Source of the DNA: PKWO01 sp036384915
GTDB taxonomy: Bacteria > Pseudomonadota > Gammaproteobacteria > Burkholderiales > Burkholderiaceae_D
Assembly (NCBI GenBank): GCA_036384915.1
Contig: DASVLJ010000025.1
Location: 186,001 to 250,000, forward strand
Length of the DNA stretch: 64,000 nt
Direction of reading: 5' to 3'
The notes under the pieces were generated by a model. The model saw only the letters and a list, made by a program, of their open reading frames with translations, was not told the origin of the DNA and made no database searches. The position numbers were made by a program, and so were the translations under genes. Each line of letters starts with the position of its first letter. Within the stretch, counting starts at the first letter, position 1. Shown here one piece after another: positions 45,381 through 53,729 of the stretch.

Positions 45381-45548
45381 CTAGGAGTCTGCGCGGCAGA
45401 ACGAGTCGAAGCGAAATGGGTGGGAAAAGAGCCCAATTTGGCCTCGCTTTTGAGGACTGTAGCCGTAGCTACAGCCGGAAAAACGGGGGCAAAGTGGGAC
45501 TTTTCTCCATCCATTGCAGCCGACTCGCTCTGCCGCGCAGGCTCCTAG
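45381..45548. repeat. 168-bp near-perfect palindrome (MITE-like)
   Basis: The ends CTAGGAGTCTGCGCGGCAG and its counterpart CTGCCGCGCAGGCTCCTAG are inverted; the pairing continues inward (GGGTGGGAAAAGAGCCCAAT with its partner) to a centre CTGTAGCCGTAGCTACAG at 45457-45474. The whole element could form one long hairpin. It lies in the 557-bp gap between yaeQ and the globin-coupled gene; the rest of that gap shows no gene, with 45237-45380 GC-rich and featureless. Confidence 0.88.
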
Positions 45549-45726
45549 GATGTTCTTAATAGTTTTGCTGTTAATGTTGACGGATAGGGATTGATAAGGG
45601 AACAATTTTTTCCCTATAGCCGTCAAAGTGGTAATCGTGATGAATTCGTCATGTGATGCCGAACGGTCCCCCGCGCGTTCGGTAACGATGATTTGTTGCC
45701 TATTGGAATATTGAGCGCGGAGCGAC

Positions 45727-48675
45727 ATGATCAATCTGGAGCAAGCTGTCGAATCGATTGCCGACGAACTCGGGCTGGATAGGCGCGAGATCGATTTGCG
45801 CAAGGCCATGCTCGAGATCACGGATGCCGATATCGCGCTGCTGCAAGCCCTGCACGACAAGCTCGCCCCGCATCTGAGCCATTTGAATACGGTACTCGAT
45901 CGACATCTCGACCAGTTTGAGCGTTATGGCACGGGTAGCGCCAATGCCGAACTGACGCAAAGCCTGAAGGCGGCGCAGAGCATCTATTTCGATTTGCTGA
46001 CGGCGGGCAGCTATGACACCGACTATGCCAGGAGCCGCATGCAGCTAGGCGTCGTGCAGCACCGTATCGGCGTGGCCCCCAAATGGACCATCGCCGCCTA
46101 TCGCAAATATCTGGCTGAATTGCAGGCGCTGTTGCCGCAATTGATCCCCGATCCCGTGCAATTGCAGAATACCGCCGAGGCCTTGCTCAAGGTGGTGTGC
46201 CTCGATCTGCTCTATGCTGTCGACATCCACATCGCTGCCGAACGGCAAGACATACTCGCCATCAAGGACTATGCCGAGCAGATCGTGGCATCCATGCCGT
46301 CGGGCTTGATGATCGTCGATGCGGAATTGAAGGTGCGCTCGATGAACCGTGCCATGCGCGAGATGTTCGCCAGCGGCGCCCCCGGCTGCGGGCAGCCGGA
46401 CACGCTGGCCGACTGCCGCGAATTGGCACGCGCGGTGCGGCAGGTGCAGAGCGGCGGCGCGGCCGAATTGACCGAGGTACTGTCGACGACGCACGCAGGC
46501 GTCGCAAGGCATATCGAATACACGGTTTCAGGCAACCTGCTGGCGCGGCAAAACGTCGTGCTCGTGATGGCGCAGGACGTGACCGACAAGCTGCGCTCGC
46601 AGGAAGAATTGAGCCGTTTCCGCACCGCGCTCGATAGTTCCATCGATGCGGTCTACCTGATCGACTATGCCGAGTTGCGCTTCGTCGATGCCAATCACAC
46701 GGCTCAGGTCACGCTCGGTTACAGCCTCGACGAACTGTGCCGCATGGGGCCGCAGGATTTGAAGCCCGATGAAGGCGAGCTGCGCCGCATCCAGCGCCGT
46801 TTCGAGAAAGTCGTCAGGAGCGCGCATAAGACCGGTTTCATCCGCACCATGCACCAGCGCAAGGATGGCTCGCGCTTGCCGGTGGAAGTCTATCTGCGCG
46901 CCTTTACGTCTGAAGGGCGCCAGTTGCTGGTGGCCGTAGCGCGCGACCTTACCGAGCGCCTGAAAGCCGAGGCCGACCTGCGGAAGAGCGAGCAGCGTTT
47001 CCGCGTCGCCTTCAACCAAGCCGCCGTCGGCCTGGCCCACGTCGGCATCGACGGGCGCTGGCTGATGGCGAACCAGAAGCTGTGCGAAATCGTCGGCTAC
47101 ACCCAGGAAGAGATGCTGGCGCTGAACTATCAGACCTTGACCCATCCGGAAGACTTGCCGGCGGACCTCGAAATCGGCCGCCGCATGTTCGCCCAAGAGG
47201 TGCATGAAAAATCGCGCGAGAAGCGCTACCTGCACAAGAACGGCTACTACGTCTGGGTCAACCTGACCAGTTCGCTGGTACGCGACGAAAAAGGCGAGCC
47301 GCTGTATTACAGCACTGTGGTGGAAGACATTTCGCGGCGCAAGCAGATGGAAGGCGAACTGCTGCACATGGCCAACCACGACGTGCTGACCAGCTTGCCC
47401 AACCGCAGCCTGCTGCTCGACCGCATGACTCAGGCGATCAATATCGCCAACCGCTCCGGCGAACAGGTGGCCGTGCTCCTGATCGATCTCGACCGCTTCA
47501 AGAACGTCAACGACAGCCTTGGCCATGACGTGGGTGACAAGATGATCACGGCGATCGCGAAGAAGCTGCTGTCGAAAGTGCGCGATGTCGACACCGTGGC
47601 GCGCCTGGGCGGGGACGAATTCGTCATCCTGCTTACCAACGTGGTGCATGAAGACGCGGTGGCGACGACGGCGCAGCAGGTGCTCGAATCGCTCGGGCAG
47701 CCCTTGACGATCCAGGGCCATGAACTCTATCCGGCCGGCAGTATAGGCATCAGCCTCTACCCCAAGGACGGAGCCGACAGCGCCACCCTGCTCAAGAATG
47801 CCGATACCGCGATGTACCGCGCTAAGGAAGGCGGCCGCAACAATTTCCAGTTCTATGCGCGTGCCATGAATGCGCGTGCGCTCGACCGCCTGAAGCTTGA
47901 GGGCGCCTTGCGCAATGCTTTGCTGCGCAACGAATTCGTGCTGCACTACCAGCCGCAAATGGATATCGCCAGCGGTGCGATTGTCGGTGTCGAAGCGCTG
48001 CTGCGCTGGCAGCCGCCCAATGCCGAAATGATCCATCCGGCCGACTTCATCCCCATCGCCGAAGAGACCGGCTTGATCGTCGGCATCGGTGAGTGGGTTT
48101 TGCGTACGGCCTGCGCCCAGCTTCAAGCCTGGGCCAGGAGCGGCCAGTATACGACCCTGCGTATGGCAGTCAATCTCTCGGCACGCCAGTTCAAGCAGCA
48201 GGATATTGCCAAGGTGGTGTCGCGCGCGCTGGAAGAGAGCGGCTGCGAGCCGCAATCGCTCGAACTCGAGATCACCGAGAGCATCCTGATGGACAACCCG
48301 GAAGCCGCCGCGGCAACGCTGCAAAAGCTGTCCGACATGGGCGTGCATCTCTCGATCGACGATTTCGGCACCGGCTATTCCAGCCTGGCTTACCTGAAGC
48401 GTTTCCCGATTCACACCTTGAAGATCGACCGTTCCTTTGTGCGCGACATCACCACCGATGCCGACGATGCCGCGATTGCCAAGGCCGTCATCGCCCTGGC
48501 GCATAGCATGAAGCTGCGCGTCATCGCCGAAGGCGTGGAGGGTCGAGAGCAGCTCGACTTCCTGCGCGAGCAGCAATGCGACCAGATGCAGGGTTATTAT
48601 CTGAGCCGGCCCTTGCCGGCGCGGCAACTGGAAAGCCTGCTGCGCGGTTACGCGCCGGAACGGATTGCCGGTTGA
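45727..48675 (+). CDS. Globin-coupled sensor with PAS, GGDEF and EAL domains
   Basis: 982 residues. Residues 1-165 are a sensor globin; the proximal haem His112 is in VVQHRIGVAPKW. About three PAS-like segments follow (roughly 180-285, 295-410, 420-545, the last with PEDLPADLEIGRRMF and a PAC tail). GGDEF domain: MANHDVLTSLPNRSLLLDRM and RLGGDEFVILL (cyclase motif intact). EAL domain: GVEALLRWQPP, ELEITESILMDN, IDDFGTGYSSLAYLKRFPIH (phosphodiesterase residues intact). It would tune cyclic-di-GMP to oxygen. No transmembrane segment, so cytoplasmic. RBS GAGCGGAGCG upstream. Confidence 0.93.
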   Translation: MINLEQAVESIADELGLDRREIDLRKAMLEITDADIALLQALHDKLAPHLSHLNTVLDRHLDQFERYGTGSANAELTQSLKAAQSIYFDLLTAGSYDTDYARSRMQLGVVQHRIGVAPKWTIAAYRKYLAELQALLPQLIPDPVQLQNTAEALLKVVCLDLLYAVDIHIAAERQDILAIKDYAEQIVASMPSGLMIVDAELKVRSMNRAMREMFASGAPGCGQPDTLADCRELARAVRQVQSGGAAELTEVLSTTHAGVARHIEYTVSGNLLARQNVVLVMAQDVTDKLRSQEELSRFRTALDSSIDAVYLIDYAELRFVDANHTAQVTLGYSLDELCRMGPQDLKPDEGELRRIQRRFEKVVRSAHKTGFIRTMHQRKDGSRLPVEVYLRAFTSEGRQLLVAVARDLTERLKAEADLRKSEQRFRVAFNQAAVGLAHVGIDGRWLMANQKLCEIVGYTQEEMLALNYQTLTHPEDLPADLEIGRRMFAQEVHEKSREKRYLHKNGYYVWVNLTSSLVRDEKGEPLYYSTVVEDISRRKQMEGELLHMANHDVLTSLPNRSLLLDRMTQAINIANRSGEQVAVLLIDLDRFKNVNDSLGHDVGDKMITAIAKKLLSKVRDVDTVARLGGDEFVILLTNVVHEDAVATTAQQVLESLGQPLTIQGHELYPAGSIGISLYPKDGADSATLLKNADTAMYRAKEGGRNNFQFYARAMNARALDRLKLEGALRNALLRNEFVLHYQPQMDIASGAIVGVEALLRWQPPNAEMIHPADFIPIAEETGLIVGIGEWVLRTACAQLQAWARSGQYTTLRMAVNLSARQFKQQDIAKVVSRALEESGCEPQSLELEITESILMDNPEAAAATLQKLSDMGVHLSIDDFGTGYSSLAYLKRFPIHTLKIDRSFVRDITTDADDAAIAKAVIALAHSMKLRVIAEGVEGREQLDFLREQQCDQMQGYYLSRPLPARQLESLLRGYAPERIAG

Positions 48676-48794
48676 ACGCGGGGCTGGCTTTCAAGTCATT
48701 GCCCAATTGAAAATATGCCTCTTTAGGCGTATCATCTGGGGCCGGCCGAATGGCCATGTCGCATTTGTTTTAATTTAAAGCACCCCCTTCCGCA

Positions 48795-48871
48795 CTGCCC
48801 TTAGCTCAGTTGGATAGAGCAACGGCCTTCTAAGCCGTAGGTCACACGTTCGAATCGTGTAGGGCAGGCCA
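48795..48871 (+). tRNA. tRNA-Arg (anticodon TCT)
   Basis: Acceptor CTGCCCT pairs with AGGGCAG, discriminator G and encoded CCA. D-arm TAGCTCAGTTGGATAGAGCA, anticodon stem-loop CGGCCTTCTAAGCCG with TCT, and T-arm ACACGTTCGAATCGTGT. 77 nt, full cloverleaf. Confidence 0.96.
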
Positions 48872-49016
48872 TCTTATCCGTTGCCCATCGTTGCTGTTTC
48901 TTCCGGTTTTATTTCCGGCGGTTACGCGAATAGCCTCAAGCGAAGCTGGATTGAACTTTTGGCATTGCAGCAGGGTCAATCCATCGCAAGTTATAACGGC
49001 CCATACCTCGATTTCT

Positions 49017-49064
49017 GCAGTTTGTCTCAAAGCGTTCAACTATCGGGGGCGCTTGATCTACGCT
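49017..49064. promoter_or_regulatory. Shared leader element, copy A
   Basis: GCAGTTTGTCTCAAAGCGTT and the following CGGGGGCGCTTGATCTACGCT match a segment at 49846-49893 upstream of the paralogous second gene. Each copy lies 95-120 bp or more before its gene start, so it may hold the promoter or a regulator site. Confidence 0.6.
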
Positions 49065-49157
49065 ACCGATGCCGAGTCATGCATTCGAAGTGCGGATGAG
49101 GGGACAAGTGCAATACGTTGCGGGGTGCGGCCTTCACTTTCACGATGGAGGAACACC

Positions 49158-49655
49158 ATGAAGACTTCGATACTCGCATCCGTTCTGAGTGCGGCGGCGA
49201 TCGGTGCTGTGGCGCAACCGGCGCCGCAGCAATCGGCGGTGCAACAAACGCCGGAGATGCAGCAGCAGGCCCCCGGCGACAACTCCAGCACGGTGACGAT
49301 TACCGGCAAGGGGCCGACGATCGATTTGCCGGTGCATCCGCGTTCGATGACGGCGGGCGAATATTCGCGCTATACCGGCTCGTATGAACTCACCAACGGC
49401 GACTCCGTTGCGCTGTTCACGCGCGGACTGAAGAAATACGCCAAACTGCATGGCGGCGTCTGGCATGAAATGGTGGCGGCATCCGATGCGAGTTTTGTCG
49501 CCAAGGACCGCAAGCTGAAAGTGAGCTTCGTCACCGATGAAGACGGCCGTCTTGTTTCCGGCGACGTCCTGATGGTGGTGCCGGACGACCGCTATGCCAA
49601 GCTGCATCGCAAGCAGCCGCCGCGCTTGAAGGTGCAGGACGTGGCGATGCGTTGA
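49158..49655 (+). CDS. Secreted small beta-rich protein (paralogue A)
   Basis: 165 residues. Signal peptide about 1-19 (SAAAIGAVA) and a Gln/Pro-rich linker to residue 40. The mature part has YSRYTGSYELTNGDSVALFT and FVAKDRKLKVSFVTDEDGRL, resembling the lipocalin-like beta domain (DUF3471-type) found at the C-terminus of some serine hydrolases, here standing alone. Exported; function unknown. GGAGGAACACC lies upstream of the ATG. About 40% similar by eye to the next gene. Confidence 0.8.
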   Translation: MKTSILASVLSAAAIGAVAQPAPQQSAVQQTPEMQQQAPGDNSSTVTITGKGPTIDLPVHPRSMTAGEYSRYTGSYELTNGDSVALFTRGLKKYAKLHGGVWHEMVAASDASFVAKDRKLKVSFVTDEDGRLVSGDVLMVVPDDRYAKLHRKQPPRLKVQDVAMR

Positions 49656-49671
49656 CCGTCTGTTCTTCCGT

Positions 49672-49695
49672 GGAGCCGCGGGGCGGCTCCTTTTT
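49672..49695 (+). terminator. Intrinsic terminator of paralogue A
   Basis: GGAGCCGC-GGG-GCGGCTCC followed by TTTTTC, about 17 bases after the stop codon. Confidence 0.92.
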
Positions 49696-49845
49696 CATTT
49701 TTCTCTTCATCCACTCGGTGATTTATTTTCGCTTCGTAATGTGGGGTCATATCTTGCATTAGATATCGTCACCTTGAGGCGGCAATTCACCCCTATCCGG
49801 CTTTGCAATTCATCGCGCGAATTTGCGGACTGTCGCCGTGTTCGC

Positions 49846-49893
49846 GCAGTTCATCTCAAAGCGCTGTCGCTTGCCGGGGCGAACGACTACAGT
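49846..49893. promoter_or_regulatory. Shared leader element, copy B
   Basis: GCAGTTCATCTCAAAGCGCT then CCGGGGCGAACGACTACAGT, matching copy A at 49017. It lies in the 355-bp gap before paralogue B; nothing else is recognised in that gap. Confidence 0.6.
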
Positions 49894-50010
49894 GTCCATG
49901 TCGCGGCAAAAACATGTCGCCACACTTCAGCTGCATCGACCGGTACCTCGCCACGCTTGCCTGCAAGCGGCGGCGCAGGGATCCCTTTTGCCTTGAATTT
50001 GGAGAAAGAA

Positions 50011-50448
50011 ATGAAAACCTTGATCGCCGCTTCCGTAACCGCCTCCGTCTTCACACTCGCCAGCTTTGCCGCGGGCGCACAGCCGACGGGCGGCAACAAT
50101 ACCGTCACCATCACCGACAGCCCGCGCAGCATCGTGCTGCCCGAATCTCCGCGTGCGATGAGCGAGCAGGAGTTCGGAGCATATGCCGGTTCGTATGAGC
50201 TGGCCAATGGCGATTCGATCGTGCTGTTCACGCGAGCCGGGGTAAAGCTTGCGGCGCTGCACGGCGGCAAGGCGCACGCACTCGTCGCCAAGAACGGCAA
50301 CACCTTCGTCGCCAGGGATCGGCAACTGCAAGTGACGATAGACAAGCGCGACGATGGCAAAGTCGGCGGCGAAGTGCTGATGGCCGCACCGGAGGAGAAG
50401 GTCGCCGGCGGCGAGCAGCAACGTGTGGTCAGTGTCGCGTTCCATTGA
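50011..50448 (+). CDS. Secreted small beta-rich protein (paralogue B)
   Basis: 145 residues. Signal peptide 1-23 (AAGA). It shares VTITxxPRxIxLPxxPRxM, YAGSYELANGDSIVLFTRAG and TFVARDRQLQVTIDKRDDGK with its upstream neighbour, so the two arose by tandem duplication; the Gln-rich linker of the first is missing. GGAGAAAGAA precedes the ATG. Likely periplasmic or secreted, function unknown. Confidence 0.8.
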   Translation: MKTLIAASVTASVFTLASFAAGAQPTGGNNTVTITDSPRSIVLPESPRAMSEQEFGAYAGSYELANGDSIVLFTRAGVKLAALHGGKAHALVAKNGNTFVARDRQLQVTIDKRDDGKVGGEVLMAAPEEKVAGGEQQRVVSVAFH

Positions 50449-50863
50449 TCGCGGTACCCGGGTGTCGGCAGGCGGGGGAGTGCTGGTCGCTCCTTTCGTT
50501 TTTGAGCCTGGGATTCATCCTTCCGCTTCTATAAGTCGCGCCTGCGTAGCTAATGCCGTTCGGCTGTTGCGAAACGCTTGCCGGTCATTGTCTTGTAGAT
50601 TGTTCCGGAAATAAGATCGCTGAGTTGTGCCCCCTTGTGCTTTCACTGAGCGGCGTCAGGCCTGTGCGGGATCCCTGCTTTATATGAGATACCTGCGTAG
50701 ACGGTTTCCTATGACTTTTGGTAAGGCTTCGCTCTCTGTCTTATAAAATTTTAGTAGGTGAAAATTCTTTCGAATGCGAGGGCGGCGACTTATTGTTTCT
50801 CGTTGCAACTAGATAGAGACTGCTATAATCCTCTCACGACAAATTCTATGAAGAGGAAAATTC
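50449..50863. other. Intergenic region with promoter of the AT-hook gene
   Basis: No gene or repeat recognised in the first 350 bp. The last 110 bp are AT-rich and contain TATAAT at 50824-50829 with a TTGCAA box at 50803 (15-bp spacer), about 35 bp before the start of the next gene; GAAGAGGAAAATTC gives its ribosome-binding site. Confidence 0.55.
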
Positions 50864-51355
50864 ATGTCGAATATCGATGCCGCAATGGCCGCGCTTGCGG
50901 CGGAACTCGCCCAAGCCAAGCAGGGCCTGGCCTACTACCAATCGCAAGTGTCGGCGCTTGAGACGGCCCTGTCTCAATTGGGCGCCCTCGGCCTGGGTGC
51001 GGCGGCCGCCAAGCCGGCAGGCGCGAAGCGCGGCCGCAAGCCAGGCAAGGTCAAGGTTGAGAAAGCGGTCAAGGGCAAGCCCGGACGTCCGGCCAAGGTC
51101 AAGAGCGGCCGCGCCGCCAAGGGACCGAATGAATTGCCTTTCACCGGCGGCGATTACTGGCCCAACCTGGTGACGAGCGAGCCGAAGTCGGCATCCGACA
51201 TCCTCAAGGAATCCATCGCCGGCTTGAGCTTCCAGCCCAGCAAGGAACAGATCAAGAAACTGTCGCAGCGCATGACTTTCGTCTTGAACTCGCTGGTTAA
51301 AAGCGGTGGGATCAAGGACTCGGGTTCGGGCCGCGGTCGCCGTTTCTTCAAATAA
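50864..51355 (+). CDS. Basic AT-hook-like nucleoid protein with coiled-coil and C-terminal domain
   Basis: 163 residues in three parts. Residues 5-40 form a coiled coil (LAAELAQAKQGLAYYQSQVS). Residues 50-87 are a Lys/Gly/Pro-rich linker with AT-hook-like cores (KRGRKPGK; PGRPAK). Residues 90-163 form a helical domain rich in conserved-looking residues (ELPFTGGDYWPNLV; SKEQIKKLSQRMTFVLNSLV) ending GRGRRFFK, possibly a winged helix. It probably oligomerises and binds AT-rich DNA. It has its own promoter and terminator. Confidence 0.75.
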   Translation: MSNIDAAMAALAAELAQAKQGLAYYQSQVSALETALSQLGALGLGAAAAKPAGAKRGRKPGKVKVEKAVKGKPGRPAKVKSGRAAKGPNELPFTGGDYWPNLVTSEPKSASDILKESIAGLSFQPSKEQIKKLSQRMTFVLNSLVKSGGIKDSGSGRGRRFFK

Positions 51356-51380
51356 GCGCGCCGCCCAGGGCGGTGCAGCC

Positions 51381-51415
51381 AAAAAAGCGCAGCCTTTCGG
51401 TTGCGCTTTTTTTTA
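51381..51415 (+). terminator. Intrinsic terminator after the AT-hook-like gene
   Basis: AAAAAAGCGCAGCC-TTTC-GGTTGCGCTTTTTTTT: long stem with symmetric A and T tracts, so it could work in both directions. Confidence 0.92.
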
Positions 51416-51542
51416 TGCCTCTCTGCATGGATGGGCAGGCAGAGGGGTAAGTGTCTTCATGAAACGATGTTGCCATGATGGCATGGTAAATGTATGGGCA
51501 AAAAAGTTGTAAATCGAGGTTGACATTGTGGAGTATGCTGTA

Positions 51543-51578
51543 TATCTTACGATATGTTTTTAGATGTATCTTAAGATA
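51543..51578. promoter_or_regulatory. Paired palindromes upstream of the PadR gene
   Basis: TATCTTACGATA (51543-51554) and the perfect palindrome TATCTTAAGATA (51567-51578), centres 24 bp apart, end 20 bases before the start codon in a strongly AT-rich stretch. They are the likely operator of the PadR-type regulator and overlap its promoter and leader. Confidence 0.8.
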
Positions 51579-51598
51579 TATATTGCAAAGGAACGATC

Positions 51599-52399
51599 AT
51601 GCCCCGACACCATGGACACCGGCACGGCCCCCGCCACGAAGACGGCTTCGAAGGCGGCCACTTCGATTTTTACGGCTCGCACGAGCAATGGCATGGGCAT
51701 CAACACGCCCAGGCTTTCGGCCACGACAGCTATCCGGGCGGCATGTGGAACGCCGGTTGGCATTTCCTGGAGCGTCTCTATGAGCGCATGCCGTGGCTGG
51801 CCCAAGTCCATGCCATGGGTATGGGACATCGCGGTCACCGCGACGGCGGGCGTCGCGGGTGGGACGGCATGGGCGGAGATGGGGACGGCGAAGAGTTCAG
51901 GCGAGGCCGCAAGCTCAGTTCGATGGACTTGCAGTTGCTGTTGCTGGCCATGCTGGCAGACAAGCCTGCGCACGGCTATGAATTGATCAAGGCAATCGAG
52001 TCGCTGTCGAAAGGTTTTTACGCACCGAGCCCGGGCATGGTTTATCCCGCGCTGACCTATCTCGAAGAACTGGGCCATCTGCTGGTCGCCCAGGAAGGGA
52101 ACCGCAAGAGTTATTCGCTCTCACACACCGGGCGCGAACATCTGGCGCAGAACAAGGAAAGGGTGGAAGCCATGCTGTCCCGTCTGGCCCATATCGGTGC
52201 CAAGATGGAATCGGTGCGGCGCGCCTATTCCGGCGAAGCCGGCACCGACTTCGGCGAGGGCGGCTGGCTACCCGAGCTGATCGATGCCAAGCGCAAACTC
52301 AAACACGCACTGTTCGAGCATGACGACATGTCGCCGGCGGAACAGAAGCGTATCGCCCAAATCCTGTTGCAGGCGGCCAAGTCCATCAAGGACGACTGA
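51599..52399 (+). CDS. PadR-family regulator with His-rich metal-binding-like N-terminus
   Basis: 266 residues. Residues 1-100 are unusually rich in His, Gly and Asp (MPRHHGHRHGPRHEDGFEGG; EQWHGHQHAQAFGHD). Residues 105-185 are a PadR winged helix (LLLAMLADKPAHGYELIKAI; YAPSPGMVYPALTYLEELGH) and the rest a helical dimerisation part. The layout is that of YqjI of E. coli, whose His-rich arm binds nickel and relieves repression. GGAACGATC lies before the ATG. Transcribed with an MFS gene 30 bases downstream. Confidence 0.9.
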   Translation: MPRHHGHRHGPRHEDGFEGGHFDFYGSHEQWHGHQHAQAFGHDSYPGGMWNAGWHFLERLYERMPWLAQVHAMGMGHRGHRDGGRRGWDGMGGDGDGEEFRRGRKLSSMDLQLLLLAMLADKPAHGYELIKAIESLSKGFYAPSPGMVYPALTYLEELGHLLVAQEGNRKSYSLSHTGREHLAQNKERVEAMLSRLAHIGAKMESVRRAYSGEAGTDFGEGGWLPELIDAKRKLKHALFEHDDMSPAEQKRIAQILLQAAKSIKDD

Positions 52400-52429
52400 C
52401 ATGCCCCTGCAACACAACAAGGAGAACTC

Positions 52430-53665
52430 ATGTACGAATTAAGTTCCGCTCACGAACGCGGGCTGCTGCGGCTGCTGGCGCTCACACAATTCACCGCCAT
52501 CATGGATTTCATGGTGATGATGCCGCTCGGCCCGCAAATCATGCATGCCTTCGGTATCGGCCCGGCGCATTTCGCCATGGCCGTTTCGGCCTATGCGCTA
52601 TGCTCGGGCCTGTCGAGCTTTTTTGCCGCGACCTATATCGACCGCTTCGACCGCCGCCGCCTGATGCTGGCGGTGTATGCGCTGTTCGCGCTGTCCAACC
52701 TGGGATGCGCGCTCGCGCCGACGTTTCCGCTTTTGATGCTGGCTCGCGCTTTCGCCGGCTTGACCGGCGGCGTGCTCGGTTCCATCGTCATGGCCATCGT
52801 GTCGGACGTAATTCCGCCGCAGCGCCGCGGCCAAGCCACGGGCGTCATCATGACGGCGTTTTCGCTGGCGGCCGTGGCCGGTGTGCCGGCCGGCGTCTGG
52901 CTCGGCGCGCAATTCGGCTGGTATGCGCCGTTCTTCCTGCTGGTTGCGTTCTCGGTGGCGATCTGGATCGCCGGCGCCAGGCTGGTGCCGGCTTTGAATG
53001 CCCACCTGGGCGAAGGCGGCCACGCCATGCGCGATGTGCTGCCCCAGTTGATCGCGATGCTGGCCAAGCCGGCGCACCTGCGCGCCTATGCATTGACCTT
53101 CATCGTGATGTTTTCGCACATGCTGGTGATCCCGTTCATTTCGGTGGTCCTGGTCGGCAATTACGGTGTCGAGGTCGGTCACGTAGCCTGGATCTACGTG
53201 GCCGGCGGCGCGGCGACCTTCTTCACATCGCGACCGGTGGGCAAGCTGGCCGACCGTTACGGCAAGCACCTGGTTTTCCGCCTGTGCGCTCTGCTGTCCA
53301 TCGTGGCCGTCCTGTTCCTGACTCATATGCCGCCATTGCCTTTCCCCGCCATCGTCGCCTTTTTCGCGGTGTTCATGGTCGTGATGTCCTCGCGTATGAT
53401 TCCGATGCAAGCCTTGCTGACGACAATTCCCGAGCCGTCCAGGCGCGGCGCCTTCCTCTCGATCAATGGCGCAATCCAGTCGCTCGGCGTCGGGGTGGGA
53501 TCCTGGGTTGGCGGCTTGATGCTGAGTTCCGCTGCCGACGGTCGCGTGCTCGGCTACGGCTCCAACGGCGTGGTCGCCACGATCGGCGCCCTGGTCGCCA
53601 TCGTCTGGATCGGCGTGGTGCGCGCCCCCGTGCAAGAGCCTGTCGCCTTGACTTCCGCCGCCTGA
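52430..53665 (+). CDS. MFS transporter
   Basis: 411 residues with 12 predicted membrane spans. DRFDRRRLMLAVYALFALSN is the loop 2-3 motif, and PPQRRGQATGVIMTAFSLAA follows span 4; the pattern is of the AraJ/YdhP drug-and-sugar efflux group. AAGGAG precedes the ATG. Sharing the transcript of the His-rich PadR gene, its expression is probably controlled by that protein, and the substrate could be a metal chelate or a small molecule. Confidence 0.9.
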   Translation: MYELSSAHERGLLRLLALTQFTAIMDFMVMMPLGPQIMHAFGIGPAHFAMAVSAYALCSGLSSFFAATYIDRFDRRRLMLAVYALFALSNLGCALAPTFPLLMLARAFAGLTGGVLGSIVMAIVSDVIPPQRRGQATGVIMTAFSLAAVAGVPAGVWLGAQFGWYAPFFLLVAFSVAIWIAGARLVPALNAHLGEGGHAMRDVLPQLIAMLAKPAHLRAYALTFIVMFSHMLVIPFISVVLVGNYGVEVGHVAWIYVAGGAATFFTSRPVGKLADRYGKHLVFRLCALLSIVAVLFLTHMPPLPFPAIVAFFAVFMVVMSSRMIPMQALLTTIPEPSRRGAFLSINGAIQSLGVGVGSWVGGLMLSSAADGRVLGYGSNGVVATIGALVAIVWIGVVRAPVQEPVALTSAA

Positions 53666-53729
53666 CACGAGTCGCGCTGCTCCTTGCGCCCGTCGCGCCG
53701 GGATATGGCATGATGGGCGTTTTTTCGAG

